DNA of 54,993 nucleotides, taken from contig NZ_JWJE02000028.1 of assembly GCF_000812025.2 (NCBI RefSeq), forward strand, positions 1 to 54,993. The letters run 5' to 3'. The notes below the pieces were generated by a model that searched no databases, was not told the DNA's origin, and worked only from the letters and a program-made list of their open reading frames with translations. Shown in pieces: positions 26,872 through 33,943 of this stretch (position 1 is its first letter; every line of letters starts with the position of its first letter). Position numbers and translations under genes: made by a program. This DNA comes from Bacillus thermotolerans. Lineage in GTDB: Bacteria; Bacillota; Bacilli; Bacillales; Domibacillaceae.

Positions 26872-27873
26872 ATGCAGGAAGATACACAACCTTTGCGACG
26901 GGGCAGAGCGGTTAAAAAGAAGCGTAAGAAAAGACGGTTTGTGAAGCTCTTTATCTTGTTGCCTCTCATTTTTGTTCTTTCCACAGCCGCTGGGTATGGC
27001 GCCTTTCTTTATAAAAAGGCTGAAACTGTATTCACTGGTTCATATGTAGACGACGGACGTGAGAAATCACCGCTTCGTGATGCAGAAGTGCATCCGCTGC
27101 GAGACAATATTTCGATTTTATTTATTGGATTGGATGAAAGTGATGTGCGCGAGGAAAACGGCGACAGCAATGGATGGCGGTCGGATGCCCTGATGCTCGC
27201 AACACTGAATGTAGAAGACAAATCTATTAAACTGTTAAGTATTCCGCGTGATACGTACACGTACATCCCTGAAGTGGGATATGAAACGAAAATTAACCAC
27301 GCCTATGCCTTCGGCGGGCCTGCCGCAACAGTAGAATCTGTGGAAGAGCTGCTGGATGTGCCGGTGGATTACTACGTACGCATGAACTTCAAGGCGTTTA
27401 TGGATGTCGTAGAAGCGCTCGACGGTATCGAATATGATGTGCCGTTTAAGCTGTCGGAGAAGGATTCCAATGATGTGCACAATGCGATTCAGCTGGAGCC
27501 AGGCTTGCAGCACCTCAATGGTGAGGAAGCTCTTGCCCTTGCCCGTACACGTCAATACGACAATGACATTGAGCGCGGCAAACGCCAGCAGGAATTGTTG
27601 CAGACAGTTGTGAAGGAAGCTCTATCTCTGAACTCTGTGACGAAGTACGATGAAACGCTTGAAGCAATCGGCACGAATATGCGCACGAACATGACGTTCA
27701 GCGAATTGCGCTCCCTGCTTCATTACGGCGGCAACGGCAGTGTGGAATTCGAAACATTGACGCTTAAAGGCACAGATGGCCGCATGTCAAATGGCGCCTA
27801 TATTTACGAATTGGATGAAGCCCAGCTTCAAGAAATCCAGCACACATTAGCTAAACACCTTGAATTGGATTAA
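26872..27873 (+). CDS. LCP-family (LytR-CpsA-Psr) wall-polymer ligase
   Basis: A 333-aa protein. A short basic cytoplasmic tail (KKKRKKRR) and one membrane helix (about 25-47) precede the LCP domain: FIGLDE, SDALMLATLN, the hallmark LLSIPRDTYTYIP with its Arg-Asp, KINHAYAFGG and ALARTRQYDNDIERGKRQQ. LCP enzymes move teichoic acid, capsule or secondary polymer from undecaprenyl carrier to peptidoglycan. With SLH proteins and an EPS locus nearby, attachment of the SLH-binding polymer or of EPS is plausible. The start is ATG 26872 behind AAAGGAG; the frame extends upstream to 26827 without a site. Confidence 0.92.
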   Translation: MQEDTQPLRRGRAVKKKRKKRRFVKLFILLPLIFVLSTAAGYGAFLYKKAETVFTGSYVDDGREKSPLRDAEVHPLRDNISILFIGLDESDVREENGDSNGWRSDALMLATLNVEDKSIKLLSIPRDTYTYIPEVGYETKINHAYAFGGPAATVESVEELLDVPVDYYVRMNFKAFMDVVEALDGIEYDVPFKLSEKDSNDVHNAIQLEPGLQHLNGEEALALARTRQYDNDIERGKRQQELLQTVVKEALSLNSVTKYDETLEAIGTNMRTNMTFSELRSLLHYGGNGSVEFETLTLKGTDGRMSNGAYIYELDEAQLQEIQHTLAKHLELD

Positions 27874-27884
27874 ATTGATGAAGG

Positions 27885-27918
27885 AACCGAAAAGCGATCA
27901 GGCTTTTCGGTTTTTTCT
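27885..27918 (+). terminator. Intrinsic terminator after the LCP gene
   Basis: AACCGAAAAGC, six-base loop, GCTTTTCGGTT, then T residues: a perfect 11-bp stem. Confidence 0.92.
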
Positions 27919-27937
27919 TTGGGAGGAGTGCTTTATT

Positions 27938-27984
27938 GCTTTAAAGGGATGGGGTACGTCCCCCGCTTCTTTAAAGTAGTAAAG
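27938..27984. repeat. Palindromic intergenic repeat, copy B (diverged)
   Basis: GCTTTAAAG, GGGG-TACGT-CCCCC, CTTTAAAGTAGTAAAG. Core and arms are less perfectly paired than in other copies. It shares the AGTAGTAAAG flank with copy D. Confidence 0.7.
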
Positions 27985-28056
27985 TGTTAGACATTGATGA
28001 GGCCTTCTATTAAGATAAGTTTTGAGTGTCATTTGGAGAAGCAGGGAGGTATCTTG

Positions 28057-28914
28057 ATGAGTAACGAAGAGAAGCTAAGTAAGTATATACGTATTATTAA
28101 TGGCGAGCAGTGGCTCGTGGAGGATGACCGCGACAACCTTAAGGTGAGCTACCGTGTGAAGGAAGTCATTTTTTCCGCGGAGTCGCCGTTTCAGCATGTG
28201 ATGATTCTGGAGACGTATGATTTCGGCCGGATGCTTGTGCTGGATGGCGTCGTGCAGTCTACCGAGAAAGACGGCTACATTTATAATGAAATGATTACGC
28301 ACGTGCCGCTGCATATTCACCCTGATCCGAAGAAGGTGCTGATCATCGGCGGCGGTGACTGCGGAGCCGCGAAGGAAGTCACGAAATATAAGAGTGTGGA
28401 AGAGATTTATTTTTGCGAGATTGATGAGTTAGTGGTGAAGGCCAGCAAGGAACATTTGACCGGTGTGGCGGATCACCTGAATGATGAACGAATCCGCTAT
28501 ATTTTTGCAGACGGCATCCAATATATGAAGGAACACCGTAATGCGTTTGATGTGATCATCGTGGATTCCTCTGACCCGGTCGGCCCTGCGACTGAGCTGT
28601 TTACCTTTGATTTTTATCAAAATGTGTTCAACGCGCTGAAGGAAGACGGCTTGATGGTGTGCCAGAGCGAGTCCCCGATTTTTTATAAGGACACGATGCA
28701 AAATACGTTTGAGTCGCTGAATAAGCTGTTCCCTGTCGTGAAGCCTTACACCGCCGTGGTGCCGACGTACCCTGGGGGCCTGTGGAGCTTCACCATTGGG
28801 TCCAAGCGTTATCAAGACTTCGCGGATATCGACTTTGAACCAGCGACGAAGTATTTCAACCGAGACATTTTGAACGCTTGCTTTGCACTTCCTCAGTTTA
28901 TGAAGAAGGATTGA
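28057..28914 (+). CDS. speE: Spermidine synthase (polyamine aminopropyltransferase)
   Basis: A 285-aa enzyme transferring aminopropyl from decarboxylated S-adenosylmethionine to putrescine. The cofactor motif reads IIGGGDCGAAKEV near 91-103 (usually GGGDGG, so one Gly is Cys). The catalytic VDSSDPVGPA follows near 170, with EDGLMVCQSESP. It is slightly longer than B. subtilis SpeE. GGGAGG before ATG 28057 sets the start. It appears monocistronic, with a repeat upstream and a terminator downstream; no other polyamine gene lies in the window. Confidence 0.93.
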   Translation: MSNEEKLSKYIRIINGEQWLVEDDRDNLKVSYRVKEVIFSAESPFQHVMILETYDFGRMLVLDGVVQSTEKDGYIYNEMITHVPLHIHPDPKKVLIIGGGDCGAAKEVTKYKSVEEIYFCEIDELVVKASKEHLTGVADHLNDERIRYIFADGIQYMKEHRNAFDVIIVDSSDPVGPATELFTFDFYQNVFNALKEDGLMVCQSESPIFYKDTMQNTFESLNKLFPVVKPYTAVVPTYPGGLWSFTIGSKRYQDFADIDFEPATKYFNRDILNACFALPQFMKKD

Positions 28915-28921
28915 GTGTGAT

Positions 28922-28947
28922 CCCTGGACGATGGTTCAGGGGTTTTT
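28922..28947 (+). terminator. Intrinsic terminator after speE
   Basis: CCCTGGAC, GATG, GTTCAGGG (one wobble) followed by GTTTTTTG. Confidence 0.8.
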
Positions 28948-28976
28948 TGTGTGGATGGGATGTTGTTGTTGGGGAA

Positions 28977-29046
28977 TGAGCGATTTTTTCGGGAAATGAG
29001 CGATTCTATTTTTTATTGAGCGATTTCACCAGTTGTTTGAGCGATT
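28977..29046 (+). repeat. Four phased copies of TGAGCGATT
   Basis: TGAGCGATT occurs at 28977, 28997, 29017 and 29038, so the spacing is 20, 20 and 21 bases with T-rich spacers. It lies between the speE terminator and the macrodomain gene. The two-helical-turn spacing could array a DNA-binding protein; alternatively it is a simple sequence expansion. Confidence 0.75.
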
Positions 29047-29117
29047 CGCCTCTTTTTGATTCTTCAACGCAACATGCCATAATAAATAGAGAAGTCTGTC
29101 ATGAGGAGAGTGAGAAA

Positions 29118-29675
29118 ATGAAGGTGGAAGTGAACGGAAATACATTAGAGCTGATGACTGGGGATATTACGAAGCAGTCGACGGAGGTCATTGTGAACGC
29201 GGCGAACGGGACGCTGTTAGGTGGCGGCGGTGTGGATGGTGCGATTCACCGGGCAGCGGGGCCTGAGTTGCTGGAGGCTTGCAAAAGAGTGCGGGCTGAG
29301 GAACTGCATGGAGAGTACTTGCCGACGGGCGAAGCGGTGATCACGGATGGATACCGGCTCCCCGCCAAGTATGTCATTCATACGGTCGGTCCTGTGTGGC
29401 GCGGGGGTGCGAATCATGAAGAGCAGCTGCTGGCGAATTGCTACCGCCACTCGTTGCAGCTGGCGATAGACAAAGGAATGGCGAGTATTTCGTTCCCGTC
29501 GATCTCAACCGGTGTATACCGCTTTCCGGTAGACCTCGCTTCTGTGATTGCCTTGCGGACGGTTATTGATTTTTTACAAGTGCACGCCTTTGGCCATGTT
29601 GTGATGACACTATTTTCAGAGAAAGATTATCAAACCTATGAATCTGTGTTAAGACAAGTACTGGATGAATCATAA
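29118..29675 (+). CDS. Macrodomain protein (O-acetyl-ADP-ribose deacetylase type, YmdB-like)
   Basis: A 185-aa single macrodomain. It shows VIVNAANGTLLGGGGVDGAIHRAAG (ligand loop 1, about residues 20-44), the block YVIHTVGPVW and the phosphate loop SISTGVYRFP. Such proteins hydrolyse O-acetyl-ADP-ribose or remove ADP-ribose from proteins. I start at ATG 29118 behind GAGGAGAG; the longer upstream frame runs through the TGAGCGATT repeats. No partner gene is evident. Confidence 0.92.
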   Translation: MKVEVNGNTLELMTGDITKQSTEVIVNAANGTLLGGGGVDGAIHRAAGPELLEACKRVRAEELHGEYLPTGEAVITDGYRLPAKYVIHTVGPVWRGGANHEEQLLANCYRHSLQLAIDKGMASISFPSISTGVYRFPVDLASVIALRTVIDFLQVHAFGHVVMTLFSEKDYQTYESVLRQVLDES

Positions 29676-29683
29676 AAGCTGCT

Positions 29684-29729
29684 TTCTTGCCCCATCCTAT
29701 TTAATCGCTGATATAGTGTGGGGCAAGAA
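29684..29729. repeat. Inverted repeat after the macrodomain gene
   Basis: TTCTTGCCCCA and TGGGGCAAGAA are perfect 11-base arms around a 24-base loop, beginning nine bases after the macrodomain stop codon. There is no T run, so it is a poor terminator; it may protect the mRNA end. Confidence 0.5.
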
Positions 29730-29840
29730 CGTGGAAAAATCTTTATGGAGAGTTCAACGAATGAACCACACGAGAGCAAACAAACTACCTGGATAGCTAC
29801 TCCAATGACGACATCTGTTTGTCAATATCACCTTGCTTTT

Positions 29841-29987
29841 CTACTTATACAAAATCAACGCACTATAAAAGAATATCGGTGAAGAGAATTTCACATCTAT
29901 GATCTCTAATGAGGTGTTGGATAAAAAGGCATTCAGCTTTTTATCAAATGTTTTTTCAGTCCAGCCCACTATTGTTTTGGCTTTCAA
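29841..29987 (-). CDS. Small 48-aa protein resembling the Cse60 family
   Basis: This short frame has an excellent AAGGAGG site seven bases before a TTG start. The peptide contains FDKKLNAFLSNTSLEIIDVKFS and ends SALILYK, a pattern I associate with small Bacillus proteins of the Cse60 type (about 60 aa, sporulation-linked in B. subtilis), whose function is not known. It lies on the minus strand in an otherwise empty 450-base stretch. Length and start codon make it easy to miss. The family assignment is from memory of the pattern only. Confidence 0.6.
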   Translation of the reverse strand: MKAKTIVGWTEKTFDKKLNAFLSNTSLEIIDVKFSSPIFFYSALILYK

Positions 29988-30085
29988 ACTAATACCTCCT
30001 TCTCATCTGTAATACTCTATACGAAGAGTTCATCAGTTAGTTTCACATATGGCTTATGTTGTTTGATTATTTGAGTTTCACCTAC

Positions 30086-30119
30086 AAAAAAATCTGCAGA
30101 GACAGCTCTGCAGATTTTT
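30086..30119. terminator. Bidirectional terminator downstream of the first tandem SLH gene
   Basis: AATCTGCAGAG, ACAG, CTCTGCAGATT: perfect 11-bp stem with A and T runs on both sides, immediately after the minus-strand SLH gene. Confidence 0.92.
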
Positions 30120-30125
30120 GCTGGA

Positions 30126-31199
30126 TTAGCGGTTTGTTAGTTTCGTTAATTCGGTTACAACCTCCCCATCATTCAATGTCATCTTGATCAGCCCTACGTT
30201 CGGGGCATAATACTCTATCCCTGTGCTGGATGTGACTTCAACGACATTATGGAAGGTGCCGGCTGGTGTTTTTACTGTTTTTGTCGTGGAAGAAATGGTA
30301 CGGATCTCCTCTTCGCCGAATAAAGAAGCGTTCCACGATTCCCCTGCCTTCACAGGATATTTCATCATTTGGCTAAGATCTGAGTCAGGATGGCCATAAT
30401 AGTACCCTTCGCTATCCTCATAGTTTACTAAGCTTGTCATTTGAACTCCATTAACGGAAATGTCCCAAATCGGCCACTTATTCTCGTATTTCTTTCCTGA
30501 ATAACGGAATGTCACGTCTCCACCATACGAGGAATAATGATACACTTTGTTCGTGTTCATTGCGTATGTAACAGAGCCTCCTGCTTCCGGTAAAGGAGCA
30601 GAGTCATCATTTAGTGCTCTCTCTAAGAAAGCCGAGAACTGGGCGCGCGTGACATCTAAATCTGGTCGATACGTATTGTCAGGATACCCCTCTGTAATGT
30701 TTTCAGCTAGAATGCGCTTGATATGTACGTATGCCTGCATATTCGGGGAAATATCACTGAATGAAGCAACCGCTTCTGTTTTCAGGTTAAATGCCCGAGA
30801 AAGGAAAATCGCCATCTGTCCGCGTGTTACCGGCTCGTCCGGACGATACGTACCATCTGGGAATCCGCTAATAATTTCTTGTTCCACAGCTGAAGCAATG
30901 TAGCCGCTCGCTTTTTGATTCTTCCCTACATCCGGGAACTTCGTATCTTTTGGTGCACCGTCTAAGCCCAATGCCCGGCCAATCATAATTGCAGCCGCCG
31001 CCCGTGTCACGGCTTGATCTGCGCGGAAGGTGCCATCCGGATAACCGGCAATGATGCCTTCTCCTTCGAGGTACATCATTTCCTCATAAAAGCGATGATT
31101 GTCGCTTAAATCACTGAACGACGCCGCTTCCGTATGTACGCTGAAACTGCTGAACGTCAGCATAAGAACGGCTAGAAGCGCCATAATTTTCTTTAACAT
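30126..31199 (-). CDS. SLH-domain protein with C-terminal TapB/DUF3108-like domain, tandem copy 1
   Basis: A 357-aa secreted protein: signal peptide (residues 1-25), three SLH repeats (about 27-195; motifs VTRAAAAIMIGRAL, VTRGQMAIFLSRAF, VTRAQFSAFLERAL), then a beta-rich domain of about 150 residues ending TPAGTFHNVVEV...YYAPNVGLIKM. That ending resembles the C-terminal part of TapB/DUF3108-like domains, whose role is unclear. It is closely related to the next two genes upstream. GGAGAG precedes the ATG. All three sit on the wall and may bind or process a common ligand. Confidence 0.88.
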   Translation of the reverse strand: MLKKIMALLAVLMLTFSSFSVHTEAASFSDLSDNHRFYEEMMYLEGEGIIAGYPDGTFRADQAVTRAAAAIMIGRALGLDGAPKDTKFPDVGKNQKASGYIASAVEQEIISGFPDGTYRPDEPVTRGQMAIFLSRAFNLKTEAVASFSDISPNMQAYVHIKRILAENITEGYPDNTYRPDLDVTRAQFSAFLERALNDDSAPLPEAGGSVTYAMNTNKVYHYSSYGGDVTFRYSGKKYENKWPIWDISVNGVQMTSLVNYEDSEGYYYGHPDSDLSQMMKYPVKAGESWNASLFGEEEIRTISSTTKTVKTPAGTFHNVVEVTSSTGIEYYAPNVGLIKMTLNDGEVVTELTKLTNR

Positions 31200-31352
31200 A
31201 CTTACTCTCCTCTACTATAAAACTATTAGTGCTTGTTGCTAATCACTCAACCCCCTACCTATCACCCCATCCTTTGTTACTATTATCGCCTCTAAATGAA
31301 AATTATTTATTATTAGGAAGTTTTTTCTACGTAAAAGTTTTGTAAATGTTTT

Positions 31353-31403
31353 AGCGCTTTAAAGCATTGGGGGTCTGACCCCCAACACTTTAAAGCAATA
31401 AAG
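31353..31403. repeat. Palindromic intergenic repeat, copy C
   Basis: AGCGCTTTAAAG, GGGGGTC-TGACCCCC, CTTTAAAGCAATAAAG. It sits between tandem SLH genes, upstream of copy 1 and downstream of copy 2. Confidence 0.85.
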
Positions 31404-31424
31404 GACAGGCTAACCAGCCTGTCC
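31403..31424 (-). terminator. Hairpin terminator of the second tandem SLH gene
   Basis: GGACAGGCT, AACC, AGCCTGTCC: perfect 9-bp stem about 22 bases after the SLH stop codon, with a weak T run (TTTATT) on the minus strand. Confidence 0.65.
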
Positions 31425-31446
31425 TCCATCTCTTTCTCTATCATGT

Positions 31447-32505
31447 TTATTGGTTTTCTAATTTAGTTAGTGTCATTGCATCTTTTCCATCGACCGTGAC
31501 CTTCACGAGTCCTACATTTGGTGCGTAGTATTCCACACGGTTTCCTTCGCTTTCTACGGCAAGGACGTCTGTGAACGTGCCGGCAGGAGTGGTGATGGTT
31601 TCAGTAGTTGAGGTGATCGTATGCTGGTTTTCTCCACCAGGGAACGAGCCGTCCCACGTTCGTCCGACTTCTGCCGGATACTGAATCGCTGCGTAATATT
31701 CCGAATAAGGAAAACCAATGTAATAACCGCCGGCATCTTCATGCTCGAGTATGACATCCTCCTGATTGCCATTGATGTACATTTCCCACATATCCCAGCG
31801 CCCTTCAAATTTTTCTCCTGTGTGGCGGAAGATGGTCTCGCCTTCCTCTGTTGTGTAGTGATACACTTTGCTCGCATCTCTTGAATAGCTTACAGTTAAC
31901 TCTTCTTTAAACCGGTCGTCCAATGCTCTCGCTAAAAAAGCGGAGAACTGGGCGCGAGTGACCGGAAGCTCAGGACGGTACGTATTGTTCGGGTACCCCT
32001 GTGTAATGTTCTCAGCTAGAATGCGCTGGATATGCTCATACGCCTCCATGTTTGGTGAAACATCACTGAACGGAACATCAACTGCTTGCTCTAGTTCAAA
32101 GGCTCTTGATAGAAAAATAGCCATTTGTCCCCGTGTGACAGGTTCATCTGGCCGGTACGTGCCATCTGGAAATCCGTTAATAATGCCTCTTTCCACCGCC
32201 GAAGCAATGTAGCCGCTCGCTGCCTGGCTTGCTCCGACATCTGAGAATGTAGTACCCCGTTGTTCACCATTTAACTGGAGGACGCGCCCAATCATAATCG
32301 CAGCCGCTGCCCGTGTCACCTCTTCATCCGGCCGGAAGGTGCCATCCGGGTACCCCGCGATCACTCTTTCATTCTTCAAAAATTGCATTTCCTCGTAGAA
32401 CCGATGACTCTCTACTAAATCCTCAAACTCCGCTGCCTGCGCACGCAAACCAAAAGCACTAAAGATAAGAACAAAAGCAGTGAAAATGGCTAGGCTTTTT
32501 CTCAT
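31447..32505 (-). CDS. SLH-domain protein with C-terminal TapB/DUF3108-like domain, tandem copy 2
   Basis: A 352-aa paralogue of its two neighbours with the same order: signal peptide, three SLH repeats (TRAAAAIMIGRVL, TRGQMAIFLSRAF, TRAQFSAFLARAL) and a C-terminal domain ending TPAGTFTDVLAV...YYAPNVGLVKV. GGGGAG precedes the ATG. The leader carries palindromic repeat D only about 20 bases before the ribosome binding site, so the hairpin would be part of the mRNA. Confidence 0.88.
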   Translation of the reverse strand: MRKSLAIFTAFVLIFSAFGLRAQAAEFEDLVESHRFYEEMQFLKNERVIAGYPDGTFRPDEEVTRAAAAIMIGRVLQLNGEQRGTTFSDVGASQAASGYIASAVERGIINGFPDGTYRPDEPVTRGQMAIFLSRAFELEQAVDVPFSDVSPNMEAYEHIQRILAENITQGYPNNTYRPELPVTRAQFSAFLARALDDRFKEELTVSYSRDASKVYHYTTEEGETIFRHTGEKFEGRWDMWEMYINGNQEDVILEHEDAGGYYIGFPYSEYYAAIQYPAEVGRTWDGSFPGGENQHTITSTTETITTPAGTFTDVLAVESEGNRVEYYAPNVGLVKVTVDGKDAMTLTKLENQ

Positions 32506-32523
32506 TTTATTACTCCCCTTTCA

Positions 32524-32572
32524 CGCTTTAAAGCACCGGGGGTCTGACCCCCGGTGCTTTAAAGTAGTAAAG
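32524..32572. repeat. Palindromic intergenic repeat, copy D
   Basis: CTTTAAAGCACCGGGGGTC pairs perfectly with GACCCCCGGTGCTTTAAAG, plus the flank TAGTAAAG. It lies in the likely 5' leader of SLH copy 2. Confidence 0.88.
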
Positions 32573-32658
32573 AATTTTCAAAGAATCCTTAAAGTGTTTC
32601 TAAGGAGTTCTTACAATTCCAATGATAGAAGGCACTCAATCCGGGGTGCTTATATACT

Positions 32659-33732
32659 TTAGCGGTTAGAGATCGATGCGAGCTCGGAAACAGTTGCTCC
32701 TCCGATGGTAGCCTTGATGCGTCCGACACCTGGGGCGTAGTAAATATAGACGTTATCTCCGCCGTCCACCTTCACGACGTTTCTGAACGTGCCCGCCGGG
32801 GTCGTCACCGTTTCGGATACGGAGACGATTTTATATTGTCCGTGCCCTTCGCGATCTGTCCATGTCTGGCCAACCTTTGCCGGGTACTTCAGCAGCAAGG
32901 TTTCGTCAATGATCCCTTCTGACTCTACGTAGCTCATGTAGTAGCCGTTGCTGTTTTCCTTTTCGGCCAGCTTTGCCGAAATCTTTTGCCCGCCTTCATA
33001 GACGTCCCATAAGTTCCAGCCGTTTAATTTTTGGCCAGTATATTCGTAGACGGTCGTGCCTACCTCATCTACGTTATAGCGATACACTTTATTCGTATTC
33101 ATCATGTAGCTCGTTTCCGCTGGAAGATCGGTCTTGAAGCGGTCATCTAAGGCTCTTGCTAAGAAGGCAGAAAATTGCGCGCGCGAGATGCCAATGTTTG
33201 GACGGTATGTACCGTCTTCATAGCCTTGCGTAATATTTTCGGCTAGAATTCGTTTCACATGTGTGTATTCTGCCATGTTTGGTCCAACATCCTTAAAGGA
33301 AGTCGAGGCTTCTTCCTTCAGCTTAAACGCTCTCGATAAGAAAATCGCCATTTGTCCGCGTGTAACTGTTTCGTTCGGGCGATACGTGCCATCTCCGTAC
33401 CCCTGGATAATGCCCTTTTCCACAGCCGAAGCGATATAGCCGCTTGCTGCCTGATTCCTTCCTACGTCAGGAAACTTCGTCGCCCGTTGCTTCCCGTTCA
33501 ATCCTAACGTTCTGCCAATCATAATAGCCGCCGCTCCACGAGTCACCCGATCATCTGGACGGAATGTGTTATCGGGATAACCACTAATAATCCCTTGTGC
33601 CTCTAAAAATCTCATCTCATCATAGAAACGGTGACTTTGCTTCAAATCTTTGAAACCAGCTGCTGACGCACTTAAAGCAAAGGCGCTAAACACCAAGGCA
33701 AAAGCAAATAACACAGATAAACTTTTCTTCAT
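32659..33732 (-). CDS. SLH-domain protein with C-terminal TapB/DUF3108-like domain, tandem copy 3
   Basis: A 357-aa member of the tandem trio: signal peptide to about residue 25, SLH repeats with TRGAAAIMIGRTL, TRGQMAIFLSRAF and SRAQFSAFLARAL, and a C-terminal domain ending TPAGTFRNVVKV...YYAPGVGRIKA. GGGGAGGGGAG precedes the ATG. The C-terminal domains have diverged more than the SLH repeats, which suggests duplication followed by functional drift. Each gene has its own intergenic region, so they are not a simple operon. Confidence 0.88.
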   Translation of the reverse strand: MKKSLSVLFAFALVFSAFALSASAAGFKDLKQSHRFYDEMRFLEAQGIISGYPDNTFRPDDRVTRGAAAIMIGRTLGLNGKQRATKFPDVGRNQAASGYIASAVEKGIIQGYGDGTYRPNETVTRGQMAIFLSRAFKLKEEASTSFKDVGPNMAEYTHVKRILAENITQGYEDGTYRPNIGISRAQFSAFLARALDDRFKTDLPAETSYMMNTNKVYRYNVDEVGTTVYEYTGQKLNGWNLWDVYEGGQKISAKLAEKENSNGYYMSYVESEGIIDETLLLKYPAKVGQTWTDREGHGQYKIVSVSETVTTPAGTFRNVVKVDGGDNVYIYYAPGVGRIKATIGGATVSELASISNR

Positions 33733-33900
33733 CGTAACTCCCCTCCCCGATTATCATATGGTGACCATTCCTTCTCATATTCCCTTTATTTTCCCCTTTA
33801 AACTGACTCATTCTAAATATTCGGTCAACTTTAAAGTTATCCTCCTTCTATTATATGTATTTATATATTTTAGCCTTTAGAGAGAGGATGCTTTCACACA

Positions 33901-33939
33901 TTAAAGGAGCGGGGGACTGTCCCCCGCTCCTTTAAAGCG
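33901..33939. repeat. Palindromic intergenic repeat, copy E
   Basis: TTAAAGGAGCGGGGGAC pairs with GTCCCCCGCTCCTTTAA. It begins four bases after the stop of the S15 hydrolase on the minus strand and could act as its 3' hairpin. Confidence 0.85.
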
Positions 33940-33943
33940 TTAC

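Noticed and set aside
28977-29046. Possible CRISPR-like array (repeats at regular spacing)
   Set aside because: The repeat unit is only nine bases, spacers are about 11-12 T-rich bases and there are no cas genes.
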